Assembly: GCA_025656455.1 (NCBI GenBank)
Contig: JAHXHS010000010.1
Span: forward strand, 62,001-126,000
Direction: 5' to 3'
DNA: 64,000 bases
Origin: Candidatus Thiodiazotropha sp. (ex Epidulcina cf. delphinae)
GTDB taxonomy: Bacteria; Pseudomonadota; Gammaproteobacteria; Chromatiales; Chromatiaceae
Part shown: positions 55,469 to 64,000 of the stretch, in pieces
Numbering within the stretch: position 1 is the stretch's first letter
Layout of the letters: each line of letters begins with the position of its first letter
The notes under the pieces: generated by a model
What the model was told of the DNA's origin: nothing
Seen by the model: the letters and a program-made list of their open reading frames with translations, nothing else
The model's database searches: none
Translations under genes and position numbers: made by a program

Positions 55469-57271
55469 TCAACGCCCCCTTAAAAACAACCGATCGAGTT
55501 CGGCAACCGACAACTGCACCCAGGTGGGGCGGCCATGGTTACACTGATCGGCCCGCTCGGTTCTCTCCATCTCGCGCAACAGGGCATTCATCTCATCCTG
55601 TCCGAGACGGCGATTGGCCCTTACCGATGCATGACAGGCCATGGTGGCCAGCACCTTGTCGATCTCATCCTGCAGGCGGTTGCTGCGGCCGTGCTCGGCA
55701 AGGTCGGACAGCAGATCACGCAGCAGCTTCTCGGCGTCAGCCCCTTGCAGCAGCGCCGGTATCGCCCTCACTGCCAAGGCATCCCGGCCCAAGCGGCTGA
55801 CCTCAATGCCGATCCGGCTCAGCAACGCCTGATACGCCTCCACGAGATCTGCCTCCGAGGCGCTGACGGCGACCCGCAAGGGCACCAGCAAGGGCTGACG
55901 GGTTATGCCATCCCCGTGATGGGTCTGTTTAAAGCGTTCATAGGTGATCCGCTCGTGGGCGGCATGCATATCCACTAGCACCAGACCGGCCTGATTCTGC
56001 GCCAGGATATAGATGCCGTGCAGTTGCGCCAGGGCGAATCCCAATGGCGGTATCTGCTCTGCCTGCGGGTTCTCCAGCGGCTCGTCATGCAGCCTATCGA
56101 CAGGCTGCTGTGCGGCGAAGCCGGCCCTATAGGCCGCAGGGCGTTCCGCCAGTCGCCAGTCGATCCTCTGTTGTCCGGGAGCCTGATAGGCTGCCTGTTT
56201 TCGCTCCTGCCCGGGATCGGATTCCCCGTCGTGCGCGGCCGGCTCATACGATTCGACCTTCGCCTGGGGGCGGGTCTCCGCCAATATGCGGTGAAGCCCC
56301 CTGTAGATGAAATCATGGACTGAACGAGAGTCACGAAAGCGCACTTCATGTTTGCTGGGATGGACATTGACATCCACCTTGCGCGGATCCAGGCCGAGAA
56401 ACAGCACATAGGCGGGATGACGACCGTGATAGAGCACATCCTGATAACCCTGCCGCACCGCGTGAGTCACCAGTTTATCCCTCACCATACGTCGGTTGAC
56501 ATAGAAATACTGCATGTCGGCCTGAGAACGGGAAAAACTCGGCCTCGCCACCCAACCGTTCAGCGACAGATCACCGGCCTGTTCTTCGATAGGCAAGGCC
56601 TGGTCGAGAAAGGCCTCGCCCAACACTTCGACAAGCCGCCGCTCATGTTCAGCCCGGCCGTCACAGGGAGGCAGGGAGAGCACCGGACGGCTGTTGTGGC
56701 GCAGATAAAAACCCACATCGAATCGCGCCAGCGCGAGACGTTGCAGAAGGGTGTGGATATGGTTGAATTCGGTCTTTTCCGTACGCAGGAATTTTCGCCT
56801 GGCCGGGGTATTGAAAAAGAGATCGCGCACCTCGACGCAGGCGCCTTGCGGATGCGCGGCGGGTTTGGGTCGAAGACCGCCGTCTGCGTCATCCCCGGCG
56901 GTGACCTCCCACGCCTCCTGTGCCTCCCGATGGCGGGAAATCAGCCTGAGTCTAGAGACCGATCCGATACTCGGCAGCGCCTCGCCGCGAAACCCCATAC
57001 TCCGCAGCGACTCCAGGTCCTCGAATCTGCCGACCTTGCTGGTGGCGTGGCGTGACAGCGCCATCGCCAACTCATCCTTGGCGATCCCTACCCCATCGTC
57101 CCGCACGCGTATCAGCTTGATCCCTCCCTGCTCGATGTCGATATCGACACGACGGGCGCCCGCATCCAGGCTGTTCTCCACCAGTTCTTTCACCACCGAC
57201 GCGGGGCGCTCCACAACCTCGCCGGCCGCGATCTGATTGATCAGTTGAGAGGAGAGGACACGGATCGGCAT
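55469..57271 (-). CDS. mutL: DNA mismatch repair protein MutL
   Basis: The 600-residue protein has the GHKL ATPase motifs [30 protein letters not shown] and [10 protein letters not shown], a linker rich in Pro and Gln, and a C-terminal dimerisation domain. That domain carries [12 protein letters not shown], which fits the D-x-H-A-x2-E-x4-E metal motif of MutL proteins with their own nicking activity, unlike E. coli MutL, which relies on MutH. So repair here may be MutH-independent (inference). It couples directly to miaA. Confidence 0.96.
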   Translation of the reverse strand: MPIRVLSSQLINQIAAGEVVERPASVVKELVENSLDAGARRVDIDIEQGGIKLIRVRDDGVGIAKDELAMALSRHATSKVGRFEDLESLRSMGFRGEALPSIGSVSRLRLISRHREAQEAWEVTAGDDADGGLRPKPAAHPQGACVEVRDLFFNTPARRKFLRTEKTEFNHIHTLLQRLALARFDVGFYLRHNSRPVLSLPPCDGRAEHERRLVEVLGEAFLDQALPIEEQAGDLSLNGWVARPSFSRSQADMQYFYVNRRMVRDKLVTHAVRQGYQDVLYHGRHPAYVLFLGLDPRKVDVNVHPSKHEVRFRDSRSVHDFIYRGLHRILAETRPQAKVESYEPAAHDGESDPGQERKQAAYQAPGQQRIDWRLAERPAAYRAGFAAQQPVDRLHDEPLENPQAEQIPPLGFALAQLHGIYILAQNQAGLVLVDMHAAHERITYERFKQTHHGDGITRQPLLVPLRVAVSASEADLVEAYQALLSRIGIEVSRLGRDALAVRAIPALLQGADAEKLLRDLLSDLAEHGRSNRLQDEIDKVLATMACHASVRANRRLGQDEMNALLREMERTERADQCNHGRPTWVQLSVAELDRLFLRGR

Positions 57272-57479
57272 GGTTGATCTGTGGAAATCTGTGGCGATGG
57301 TTGTCTGGAATCATAAACTCGGCATCACTTTGGCGACACCGGAGCAAAGATGACATTGTGCCATCCATCCGTGAAATGAGCCACGATTATGGTTTTTTTG
57401 CCAGCGTGGAAGCAGCTATCGGCTATCAGTCGGTTCAACCTTGAATCGTAACAGTGGCAATGCCTCAGCAGTGGAATGC

Positions 57480-57497
57480 CTAGCCCGCATTTCTCAC
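57480..57497. repeat. Solitary 18-base arm of the 18,985-19,167 element
   Basis: CTAGCCCGCATTTCTCAC is identical, in reverse complement, to the right arm at about 19,149-19,167. No facing arm is found in the 256-base gap between amiC and mutL. Confidence 0.45.
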
Positions 57498-57527
57498 CAG
57501 GCGGAAGCAATCAAAAGCGTGGCCGGC

Positions 57528-58835
57528 TCAACCGCCGGGTATCTGCAAAACCTGTCCTATGCGGATAGTGTCACCCTTCAACTCATTGGCGTTACGCAGG
57601 CGATTCACGCTGACATGGTAACGATTGGCGATGGCGATCAGGGTATCTCCCGGAGAGATGACATGTTTACGCGGCGCCTGATTGGCCGCCAGCCAAGTGC
57701 CGGGTGGCGGCTGGTACCTGAAGTAGTCACGAACGCCCTTCATCAAGGCCTTGGCCACTTTGCGTTGGTGCCCGGTATCCCTCAGACGCCGCTCTTCCTC
57801 TGGATTAGAGATAAACGCGATCTCCACCAGCATGGAAGGAATATCGGGTGATTTCAAGACCACGAACCCGGCCTGCTGCACCCTGCGTTTATGGGTCTTG
57901 CCCAAGGTCTTGAGCTGCCTGAAAACACGGCTGGCCGCCTCTGAGCTGGCCTGCAGGGTACCGATCTGGGAGAGGTCCAGGAGCACCGAGGCGAGCATGT
58001 CATCTTTGTCTTCCAGGGAGACCCCTCCCACCAGGTCGGCGCTGTTCTCCCGCTCCGCCAACCAACGGGCGGCCTCGTTGGAGGCCCCGCTACGGGAAAG
58101 GGTATAGACGGAGGAACCGCGCACGCGGGGATCGTTGAAGGCATCCGCGTGAATCGACACGAACAGGTCCGCCTGATGCTCTCTCGCCTTGGTAATCCGC
58201 TTGCGCAATCCCAGATAGTAGTCACCGTCACGAATCAGCACCGCACGCATGCCTTGCTGTTGGTTGATCATCGTGACCAGCTTGCGACCGATAGCAAGCA
58301 CCACATCCTTTTCATAGGTGCCTTTACGGCCGCGGGCGCCAGGGTCTTCACCGCCATGCCCCGGGTCCACGGCGATCACCACATCCCGCTGCCCGACGGC
58401 CTTGGCGGTCTTCACCGGCTTGCTGCGCCGGCTCGCCGCGATTTTATCGTCATAGAGATCGATCACCAGACGATGCCCATATTCACGATTGGGCTTCAGC
58501 GAAAAGCTCTTCGGCTTGACCGCGCTGTTCAGATCGAAAACGACCCGCATATCGCGCTTGTTTCGCAAAGCCGAACGCATACCGCGGATGATCTTGTTCT
58601 CTTTGGTGGGATCGGGCAGGTGTTCGGTGAGGGTGGCGTTCTTCAGGTCAAGCACCAGACGATCCGGCGCCTTCAGGGTAAAGATCTTATGCGCGATCTG
58701 GGCATTGGCGTCGAATACCAGTCTGACATGGTCCGGGGCCGACCAGATGCGAAGCCCGGTGACCTCGGACTGTTTTGCATAGAGAGGAAGGCTGCTGAGG
58801 AACAATAGCAGCAACAATGTCAGTCTTTCCCTCAT
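57528..58835 (-). CDS. N-acetylmuramoyl-L-alanine amidase with AMIN and LysM domains
   Basis: A periplasmic cell-separation amidase of the AmiB/AmiC group, 435 residues: signal peptide (LTLLLLLFLSSLPLYA), AMIN domain (TGLRIWSAPDHVRLVFDANAQIAHKIF), catalytic Amidase_3 domain with zinc ligands in VDPGHGGEDPGARG, EKDVVLAIG and FVSIHADAF, and the catalytic Glu in LVEIAFISN. A C-terminal LysM (HVISPGDTLIAIANRYHVSVNRLRNANEL) binds peptidoglycan, as in E. coli AmiB. It cuts the stem peptide from MurNAc. ATG 58,835 gives the signal peptide; upstream ATG 58,868 is possible. Located between tsaE and mutL as amiB is in E. coli. Confidence 0.94.
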   Translation of the reverse strand: MRERLTLLLLLFLSSLPLYAKQSEVTGLRIWSAPDHVRLVFDANAQIAHKIFTLKAPDRLVLDLKNATLTEHLPDPTKENKIIRGMRSALRNKRDMRVVFDLNSAVKPKSFSLKPNREYGHRLVIDLYDDKIAASRRSKPVKTAKAVGQRDVVIAVDPGHGGEDPGARGRKGTYEKDVVLAIGRKLVTMINQQQGMRAVLIRDGDYYLGLRKRITKAREHQADLFVSIHADAFNDPRVRGSSVYTLSRSGASNEAARWLAERENSADLVGGVSLEDKDDMLASVLLDLSQIGTLQASSEAASRVFRQLKTLGKTHKRRVQQAGFVVLKSPDIPSMLVEIAFISNPEEERRLRDTGHQRKVAKALMKGVRDYFRYQPPPGTWLAANQAPRKHVISPGDTLIAIANRYHVSVNRLRNANELKGDTIRIGQVLQIPGG

Positions 58836-58938
58836 TTCCCCATGACCCGTTGAAAAAAAGAAATTCATCCTAAAAATAGCACGCAATAAATATTTTTCCA
58901 AGGTTTTCTGCATGATAGGCCGATTTTCTTAAAAAAAC

Positions 58939-59409
58939 CTAAACTTTCTCCAACGCGTTCCGCAGCCCTTGCAGAATCTTGTCGCCTCGCTCGCTCCCCG
59001 CTGAGAACAGGAGACCTCGACCCCGACCCTGATGGGCGATGCGAACCTTGATATCCGCGGCCGGCACCACACCCGCCCCATTCTCCGGCCACTCGATCAA
59101 AAGAATGGCATTGCTATTGATCAAATCCTCTATTCCGAGATATTCCAGTTCACCGGGATCCGCCAGCCGATAGAGGTCGAAATGGTAACAGGAGAGCCCC
59201 TTCAGCTCGTAGGGCTCCAGCAGGGTGTAGGTCGGGCTCTTGACCCGGCCCCGGTAGCCGAGCCCCCGCAGAAAGCCCCTGGCAAGGGTGGTCTTGCCAG
59301 CGCCGAGATCGCCCTCGAGATAGACAATACAAGGGGGCGGGCAGTTGATTGCCAAGCGCGTGCCGATTTGCTCCTGCCGGTCTTCTCCCTCGACCTCGAT
59401 CTCAAACAT
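58939..59409 (-). CDS. tsaE: tRNA threonylcarbamoyladenosine ATPase TsaE
   Basis: TsaE supports the TsaBD complex that makes t6A37 in tRNAs. The 156-residue protein has the P-loop EGDLGAGKTTLARGFLRGLG, SPTYTLLEPYEL, FDLYRL and ILLIEWPENG. ATG 59,409 overlaps the nnrD stop (59,402-59,404) by eight bases, showing coupling; the longer frame is just nnrD in another frame. Confidence 0.95.
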   Translation of the reverse strand: MFEIEVEGEDRQEQIGTRLAINCPPPCIVYLEGDLGAGKTTLARGFLRGLGYRGRVKSPTYTLLEPYELKGLSCYHFDLYRLADPGELEYLGIEDLINSNAILLIEWPENGAGVVPAADIKVRIAHQGRGRGLLFSAGSERGDKILQGLRNALEKV

Positions 59410-60913
59410 CACACAGCCCCGGATTGAGCAGGGGCCGCAATTCTGCCAGCAGATCGCCAGCCAACATACCGATCTCGCCCCGCATCGCCGCCCTGTCCCC
59501 CGCGGCTGCATGCAGGCAGACCCCTAGCTCAGCCGCATCGCGGAGTGCATGGCCCTGAACGACCAACCCGCCGATAATACCGCTCAAGACATCCCCGCTG
59601 CCCGCGCTGGCCATTCCCGGATTGCCGTCGCTGCAGAGCGTGGGAGACCCTCCTGCGCCCTCGTCTATCAGGGTGCCCGCACCTTTGAGAACCACTACCC
59701 CGCCAAAGCGGTTTCGTAACGCTTCACAGGCGGCGAAGCGGTCGTTCTGCACGGTTTGCGCATCATAGCCAAGCAGCCGGGAGGCCTCGCCCGGATGGGG
59801 GGTCAATATCCAATCATCCCGATGGGTGGGCTGTTGCGCCAGCCAATACAGCCCATCCGCATCCACCACCATCGGCAATCCGCTGTCAAGGGCAAGGCGA
59901 TAGGCCATCTCCCCCCACGCCGACCGGCCCAGGCCCGGTCCCAGGACAAGACTGTTCATCCCCCTCAGCAGTCTGAGCAGGCTCTCCTCGTCAATAATTC
60001 CCTGAGACATCAGCTCGGGACGTCCCAGATTGATGTATGGGGCATGGGCCGGGTGGGTCGCCAGTGTCACCCGGCCGGCGCCGCTTCTCGCGGCAGCCTC
60101 CGCGGCAAGCCGCGCCGCCCCTGGATACCCCTGATCGCCAGCGATCACGAGCAGGTGCCCGAAATCGCCTTTGTGTGCGCTACGTCGCCTCGTAGTGAGG
60201 TGTTCGGATCGGTTTTTCCAGTCGATGCGTCTTGCGGCGGGGGGCTGCCGAGCGTAGACAGGCTCAGGCACCTCGAGGGCATCGAAGACGATCTCTCCGC
60301 AGCAATCCGGCCCCCGCCCGGTAAACATCCCCTGCTTGAGGCCAATAAAACTGATGGTCGCCCCTGCCTCGATGGCACAACCCATGATGCGTCCGCTGTC
60401 AGCATGCAGCCCCGAGGGGATATCAATGGCAAATACCGTCGCCCGATGACGATTGATCTGTTCAATGACCGACGCCCACTGGCCGGCCACCTCGCGCTCC
60501 AGTCCTGTTCCAAGCATGGCATCGACGATGAGATCAGGGTTTCCTATCGATCCTTCAAAGGACTCGATGCTCTGCCCCAAGGCCGACCAGGCCTCGGCCA
60601 TGGTCGATGCATCTCCCTTCAGTTGGCGCGCATCCCCGAGTTGCAATACCCGGACCTGAAGACCCGCTTGCCTTGCCAGCCTGGCGACCACGTAGCCATC
60701 ACCGCCATTGTTGCCCATCCCGCAGACCACGAGTATCTCGGATAGATCCGGCCAGCGTTGCCGCATGAACCGGAATGCACGGCTGCCTGCACGTGCCATT
60801 AACGCCGCGCCGGGTATGGCGAACTCCTGGATGGCAATCCGATCGAGTTCCCGCACCTGCTCAGCCCGATAGAGGGCGCGGGGCAACTCCTTGGTATAAG
60901 GCGTAGCACACAT
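59402..60913 (-). CDS. nnrD: Bifunctional NAD(P)H-hydrate repair enzyme
   Basis: This 503-residue fusion repairs NADH and NADPH damaged by hydration. Residues about 1-215 are the YjeF_N epimerase (IAIQEFAIPGAALMARAGSRAF, VCGMGNNGGDGYVVARL, VDAMLGTGLEREVAGQW), and about 230-500 the ADP-dependent dehydratase (HKGDFGHLLVIAGDQGYPGAARLAAEAAARSGAG, LVLGPGLGRS, NPGMASAGSGDVLSGIIGGLVAQG-like). The N-terminal module is NnrE-type; both modules appear complete. ATG 60,913 follows a TTG at 60,916. It is the first gene of the leftward nnrD-tsaE-ami-mutL-miaA-hfq string. Confidence 0.95.
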   Translation of the reverse strand: MCATPYTKELPRALYRAEQVRELDRIAIQEFAIPGAALMARAGSRAFRFMRQRWPDLSEILVVCGMGNNGGDGYVVARLARQAGLQVRVLQLGDARQLKGDASTMAEAWSALGQSIESFEGSIGNPDLIVDAMLGTGLEREVAGQWASVIEQINRHRATVFAIDIPSGLHADSGRIMGCAIEAGATISFIGLKQGMFTGRGPDCCGEIVFDALEVPEPVYARQPPAARRIDWKNRSEHLTTRRRSAHKGDFGHLLVIAGDQGYPGAARLAAEAAARSGAGRVTLATHPAHAPYINLGRPELMSQGIIDEESLLRLLRGMNSLVLGPGLGRSAWGEMAYRLALDSGLPMVVDADGLYWLAQQPTHRDDWILTPHPGEASRLLGYDAQTVQNDRFAACEALRNRFGGVVVLKGAGTLIDEGAGGSPTLCSDGNPGMASAGSGDVLSGIIGGLVVQGHALRDAAELGVCLHAAAGDRAAMRGEIGMLAGDLLAELRPLLNPGLCDV

Positions 60914-61061
60914 CAAATTATTCTCATGAAAAGCCGGCTGTAGGGATACTGATCAACATTTGAGAACCCGGTTTGCGGGCACCGACCCAACAATACCCTG
61001 TTGCAGATGATGGTTCAAAGCGCAATCCTTAAACTGCACCTATGCAGAGGCAAGACAATTT

Positions 61062-61138
61062 CTCTCGCAAAGACGCCAAGATCGCAAAGTTATAACTTAA
61101 TTGTTTTTTTCTTGGCGATCTTGGCGTCTTTGCGAGAG
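61062..61138. repeat. Perfect 24-bp inverted repeat in the nnrD-queG gap (60,914-61,233)
   Basis: CTCTCGCAAAGACGCCAAGA...GC at 61,062-61,085 is perfectly complementary to 61,115-61,138, with a 29-base A+T-rich loop containing T7. CGCAAAGACGCCAAGA-type sequence recurs in many bacterial genomes. The rest of the 320-base gap between divergent nnrD and queG should hold both promoters. Confidence 0.75.
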
Positions 61139-61233
61139 TTTTTCTTCCTGAACTGGCGCTATCATTCAAGATATCCAGCCAGGGAGACACGACCAAAAGA
61201 CGGAAGTCAATCACTGAGATATAGTGCTCCACT

Positions 61234-62298
61234 ATGAATCGAACCTTGAATCATGCCGAACTGGAGACTTTAACCCGACAGATCAAAGCGTGGGGACAAG
61301 CGCTTGGACTGGGCGCGGTCGGTATCACCGATACAGCGCTAACCGCTGCGGAAGCCAGCCTTGAATCCTGGCTGGCCAAGGGGTTCCATGGTGAAATGCA
61401 TTACATGGCAAAGCACGGCATCAAGCGATGCCGTCCGTCGGAATTGGAACCGGGCACATCACGGATCATCTCTGTGAGGCTGGACTACTTACCAGAATCG
61501 TTAACACAATCCGAACAGATTCTCCAAGACCCCCAGCTGGCATTTATCGCACGCTACGCCCTGGGTCGGGACTACCACAAGTTGTTGCGCAAAAGGGTGC
61601 AGAAACTGGTCGAACGAATCCGCACAGAGGTGGTTGACGCCAACTACAGGGTATTCGTCGATTCGGCGCCGGTCATGGAGAAGCCTGTGGCGCAAAAAGC
61701 GGGGCTTGGATGGATCGGGAAGCACACCAACCTGATCGCCAGGGAGGCGGGATCCTGGTTTTTTCTGGGAGAGATCTACACCAACATTCCATTGATCTGC
61801 GATCAACCCGCCAACAACCACTGCGGTGACTGCGAAGCCTGTATCCGCCGTTGTCCCACTCAGGCCATTATCGCCCCCTATCAGTTGGACGCCAGACGCT
61901 GTATCTCCTATTTGACCATCGAACTGCAGGGCGCGATACCTGAATATCTCAGACCGGCCATGGGCAACCGGATCTTTGGCTGTGACGACTGCATGCTGGC
62001 CTGCCCTTGGAACCGCTTCGCCCGGCTCACCCGAGAACATGACTTTCTACCCCGAAGATCCCTCGACAGCACCACCCTGGTGCGCTTGTTTGATTGGGAT
62101 GACGCAACATTCCTGAAAAACACCGAGGGTTCTGCAATCCGTCGCCTGGGGCACGCACGTTGGCTGAGGAATGTTGCCGTGGCATTGGGGAACGCGCAGA
62201 CTACGACGGAGGTCACCGATTCACTGCGAAGCCGCATGGATCATCCATCCACGCTGGTGCGGGAACATGTGCGCTGGGCGCTTGAGCGCCACGTCTAG
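61234..62298 (+). CDS. queG: Epoxyqueuosine reductase
   Basis: QueG carries out the last step of queuosine synthesis, reducing epoxyqueuosine in tRNA with a cobalamin and two [4Fe-4S] clusters. The 354-residue protein has the N-terminal B12-binding domain (LGLGAVGITDTALTAAEASLESWLAKGFHGEMHYM), the ferredoxin-like CGDCEACIRRCPTQAI and FGCDDCMLACPWN cysteine sets, and a C-terminal HEAT-like helix (TLVREHVRWAL). Divergent from nnrD, as in E. coli. No strong ribosome-binding site is visible before the ATG. Confidence 0.96.
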   Translation: MNRTLNHAELETLTRQIKAWGQALGLGAVGITDTALTAAEASLESWLAKGFHGEMHYMAKHGIKRCRPSELEPGTSRIISVRLDYLPESLTQSEQILQDPQLAFIARYALGRDYHKLLRKRVQKLVERIRTEVVDANYRVFVDSAPVMEKPVAQKAGLGWIGKHTNLIAREAGSWFFLGEIYTNIPLICDQPANNHCGDCEACIRRCPTQAIIAPYQLDARRCISYLTIELQGAIPEYLRPAMGNRIFGCDDCMLACPWNRFARLTREHDFLPRRSLDSTTLVRLFDWDDATFLKNTEGSAIRRLGHARWLRNVAVALGNAQTTTEVTDSLRSRMDHPSTLVREHVRWALERHV

Positions 62299-62331
62299 TG
62301 CAGTGTCCTATACTAGTAGATATTGTCGGGT

Positions 62332-62423
62332 TCAGTCGTAGGTCAGGTTGACGCGGAGCGGCTACCTGACTCAAGGGGGGTGTCACGTAGCTGCGCAACG
62401 TGACCTACGGGTTTCTAAACAGA
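62332..62423. repeat. 92-bp repeat, copy 2 (perfect inverted match to 5,140-5,231)
   Basis: The element lies between the 3' ends of queG (+) and orn (-), 33 bases after the queG stop. It is identical base for base to copy 1 in the opposite orientation. The sequence just before it, TAGTGCAGTGTCCTATACTAG, resembles the 37,230 and 37,800 segments. Confidence 0.85.
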
Positions 62424-62473
62424 CCACATCGGGATAGTCCCTTTTTCACCGGTGCGCCATCAACCCGGCCGGT

Positions 62474-63022
62474 TCAGGGCAGGCGCAGAAAGTGTTCACG
62501 GTAGTAGATCAATTCATCGATGGAGTCCTTGATGTCATCCAACGCCAAATGCTTGCCCTCCTTGGAAAACCCTTCGCTAAGAGAGGGCGCCCATCGATTC
62601 ACAAGTTCCTTCAGGGTGCTGACGTCCAGGTTCCGGTAGTGAAAGTAGGCTTCCAGCTTAGGCATGGTCCTGGCCAGGAAACGCCTGTCCTGGCAAATGC
62701 TGTTTCCACACATGGGAGAGGCCCCGGCAGGCACGTATTGTTGGAGAAAGTCGAGGGTTTCGGCCTCCGCCTTGGCCTCGTCGTAGACACTCTCCCTGAC
62801 CCTTTCGAGTAATCCCGAACCGCCATGCTGGCGTTGGTTCCACTCATCCATGGCCTGTAGTCTCTCCTGTGACTGATGGATTGCGATCACCGGTCCTTGG
62901 GCAAGGATATTGAGTCTGGCGTCGGTCACGATCGTGGCGATCTCAATGATCTCATCCTTGTGTGTATCGAGCCCGGTCATTTCCAGGTCGATCCAAATCA
63001 GATTGGAGGCATCAACAGGCAT
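62474..63022 (-). CDS. orn: Oligoribonuclease
   Basis: Orn is a 3'-5' exonuclease that clears di- to pentanucleotides, including pGpG from c-di-GMP turnover. The 182-residue enzyme has the DEDDh exonuclease motifs [28 protein letters not shown] and [19 protein letters not shown] ([11 protein letters not shown]), and ends REHFLR. AAGGATAAC precedes ATG 63,022; the open frame extends to 63,115 without support. In E. coli orn also lies next to queG. Confidence 0.96.
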   Translation of the reverse strand: MPVDASNLIWIDLEMTGLDTHKDEIIEIATIVTDARLNILAQGPVIAIHQSQERLQAMDEWNQRQHGGSGLLERVRESVYDEAKAEAETLDFLQQYVPAGASPMCGNSICQDRRFLARTMPKLEAYFHYRNLDVSTLKELVNRWAPSLSEGFSKEGKHLALDDIKDSIDELIYYREHFLRLP

Positions 63023-63143
63023 CTTGTTATCCTTGTTAGGTGATGGGTTAGCATAGCGGCCAGATTCTAGCAGGAAGCTATCGCAGACTGTATTCTTGGC
63101 AAGCACTATAACCATACTCCGGATTCAGGGTCTAACACGACTG

Positions 63144-64000
63144 ATGCCACTATTTACGCAACTATTCCTGACTTTCCTGGCGCTCGGCGCCCTGCTCCAG
63201 TTCTGGCTGCTGTTTCGCCACCTCGTCCACGTCGCCGGCCACCGTGGGGAGGTGCCCAGCGAATTCAGCGACAGCGTCGATCTCAAGGCACATCAAAAAG
63301 CGGCGGATTACACCCGCGCCAAGGGCCAACTGGCGGCAATAGAGATCTCGGTGGGCATTGTGCTTCTGCTGTTCTGGACCCTAGGAGGCGGACTCGACCT
63401 TCTCGATCGCTACTGGCAAGGCCTTGGCCTGAAGACGGTCATCGGTGGCATGGGCTTTATTTTTTCCTTCTTCTTAATCGGCAGTCTGCTCGATCTGCCC
63501 TTCAGTCTCTATCGGACATTCCGCATGGAAGCCGCATTCGGCTTCAATCGCATCACCCCGGCGCAGTATCTCAAGGATCGTCTGCTCGGTCTTCTGCTCG
63601 CGATCCTGCTGGGCGGCCCTTTGCTATGGGTGATCCTGCAATTGATGGCTGGGGCAGGCAGCTACTGGTGGCTGGCGGCATGGGCGGTGTGGATGGGATT
63701 CAGTCTGACACTGAGCTGGGCTTACCCACGCCTGATCGCACCCCTTTTCAACACCTTCACCCCCCTGGATGAGGGCGAGATGCGTGAGCGCATCCAAGGA
63801 TTGCTCCAACGATGCGGCTTCTCCAGCGACGGGATTTTTGTCATGGATGGCTCGAAGCGGTCCAGCCACGGCAATGCCTACTTCACAGGATTTGGTAAAA
63901 GTAAGCGCATCGTCTTTTTCGACACCTTGCTGGAAGCCCTCAGCATCGAAGAGATGGAAGCGGTGCTGGCCCATGAACTCGGCCATTTCCACTACAAACA
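63144..64000 (+). CDS. M48 family peptidase (Ste24/CAAX protease-like), truncated at the window end
   Basis: From ATG 63,144 the frame stays open to the window edge (285 codons seen; relatives have about 410-420 residues). It has an N-terminal helix, several further membrane segments (LAAIEISVGIVLLLFWTLGG, GLLLAILLGGPLLWVILQLMAG, WWLAAWAVWMGFSLTLSWAYP), LIAPLFNTFTPLDEGEMR, FVMDGSKRSSHGNAYFTGFGKSKRIVFFDTLLEAL and the zinc motif HELGHF at 277-282. It is an integral-membrane metalloprotease of the Ste24 type. Divergent from orn. Confidence 0.9.
   Translation, partial: MPLFTQLFLTFLALGALLQFWLLFRHLVHVAGHRGEVPSEFSDSVDLKAHQKAADYTRAKGQLAAIEISVGIVLLLFWTLGGGLDLLDRYWQGLGLKTVIGGMGFIFSFFLIGSLLDLPFSLYRTFRMEAAFGFNRITPAQYLKDRLLGLLLAILLGGPLLWVILQLMAGAGSYWWLAAWAVWMGFSLTLSWAYPRLIAPLFNTFTPLDEGEMRERIQGLLQRCGFSSDGIFVMDGSKRSSHGNAYFTGFGKSKRIVFFDTLLEALSIEEMEAVLAHELGHFHYK

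Overview
The window is about 64 kb of a gammaproteobacterial chromosome. Two gene orders known from E. coli and relatives support this: uvrY-uvrC-pgsA-tRNA-Gly-tRNA-Cys (then tRNA-Leu), and orn / queG / nnrD-tsaE-ami-mutL-miaA-hfq-hflX-hflK-hflC-DUF2065-purA. Moderately high G+C, a PEP-CTERM-associated outer membrane protein, a DUF2934 protein, glcDE and a FixL/FixJ-type pair fit a Chromatiales-like, possibly sulfur-oxidising lineage. That placement is inference; nothing here names a species.

Layout. (1) 1-2,600: the 5' half of a tRNA-Leu(UAA) gene whose sequence leaves the tRNA fold inside the anticodon loop, a decayed LexA-like repressor, and a two-gene module of TcmP (three-Cys-motif partner) and a DUF5131/Gp37-Gp68 three-Cys protein, visibly more A+T-rich than the rest. 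(2) 2,667-17,991: an accessory block read wholly leftward. It holds a phosphoesterase, a VOC protein, and then a probable multi-gene transcription unit: DJ-1/PfpI, ThDP enzyme, second DJ-1/PfpI, GlgX debranching enzyme, AGE-epimerase/STAS fusion, small membrane protein, SnoaL protein, metallo-beta-lactamase fused to three SnoaL domains, another SnoaL protein, a double-DUF1566/SnoaL fusion and an orphan. I recognise no named system in it. In E. coli the tRNA-Cys and tRNA-Leu(UAA) genes are adjacent, so regions 1 and 2 look like material inserted between them. (3) 18,698-31,299: tRNA-Cys, tRNA-Gly, a periplasmic Hsp20-like protein, pgsA, uvrC, a family-5 uracil-DNA glycosylase, uvrY/gacA, thioredoxin, adk, htpG with a good heat-shock promoter, an outer-membrane barrel and pgm. 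(4) 31,412-45,785: mixed genes (DUF2934, remnant copper TonB receptor, glcDE, a lipoamide-dehydrogenase-like enzyme, cmoA/cmoB, an MFS transporter, a PAS histidine kinase with its response regulator, PilZ, RDD). (5) 45,867-64,000: pabB, purA, hisZ, DUF2065, hflCKX, hfq, miaA, mutL, amidase, tsaE, nnrD, queG, orn and a truncated M48 peptidase.

A striking trait is the number of palindromic intergenic elements. One family has ends reading TATTAACCCGGC. A 92-bp element occurs as two perfect copies 57 kb apart in opposite orientation. Several other long inverted repeats abut genes so closely that they supply or touch the stop codon (three genes) or the Shine-Dalgarno sequence (cmoB). Together they look like an active or recently active population of non-autonomous mobile repeats reshaping operon ends.
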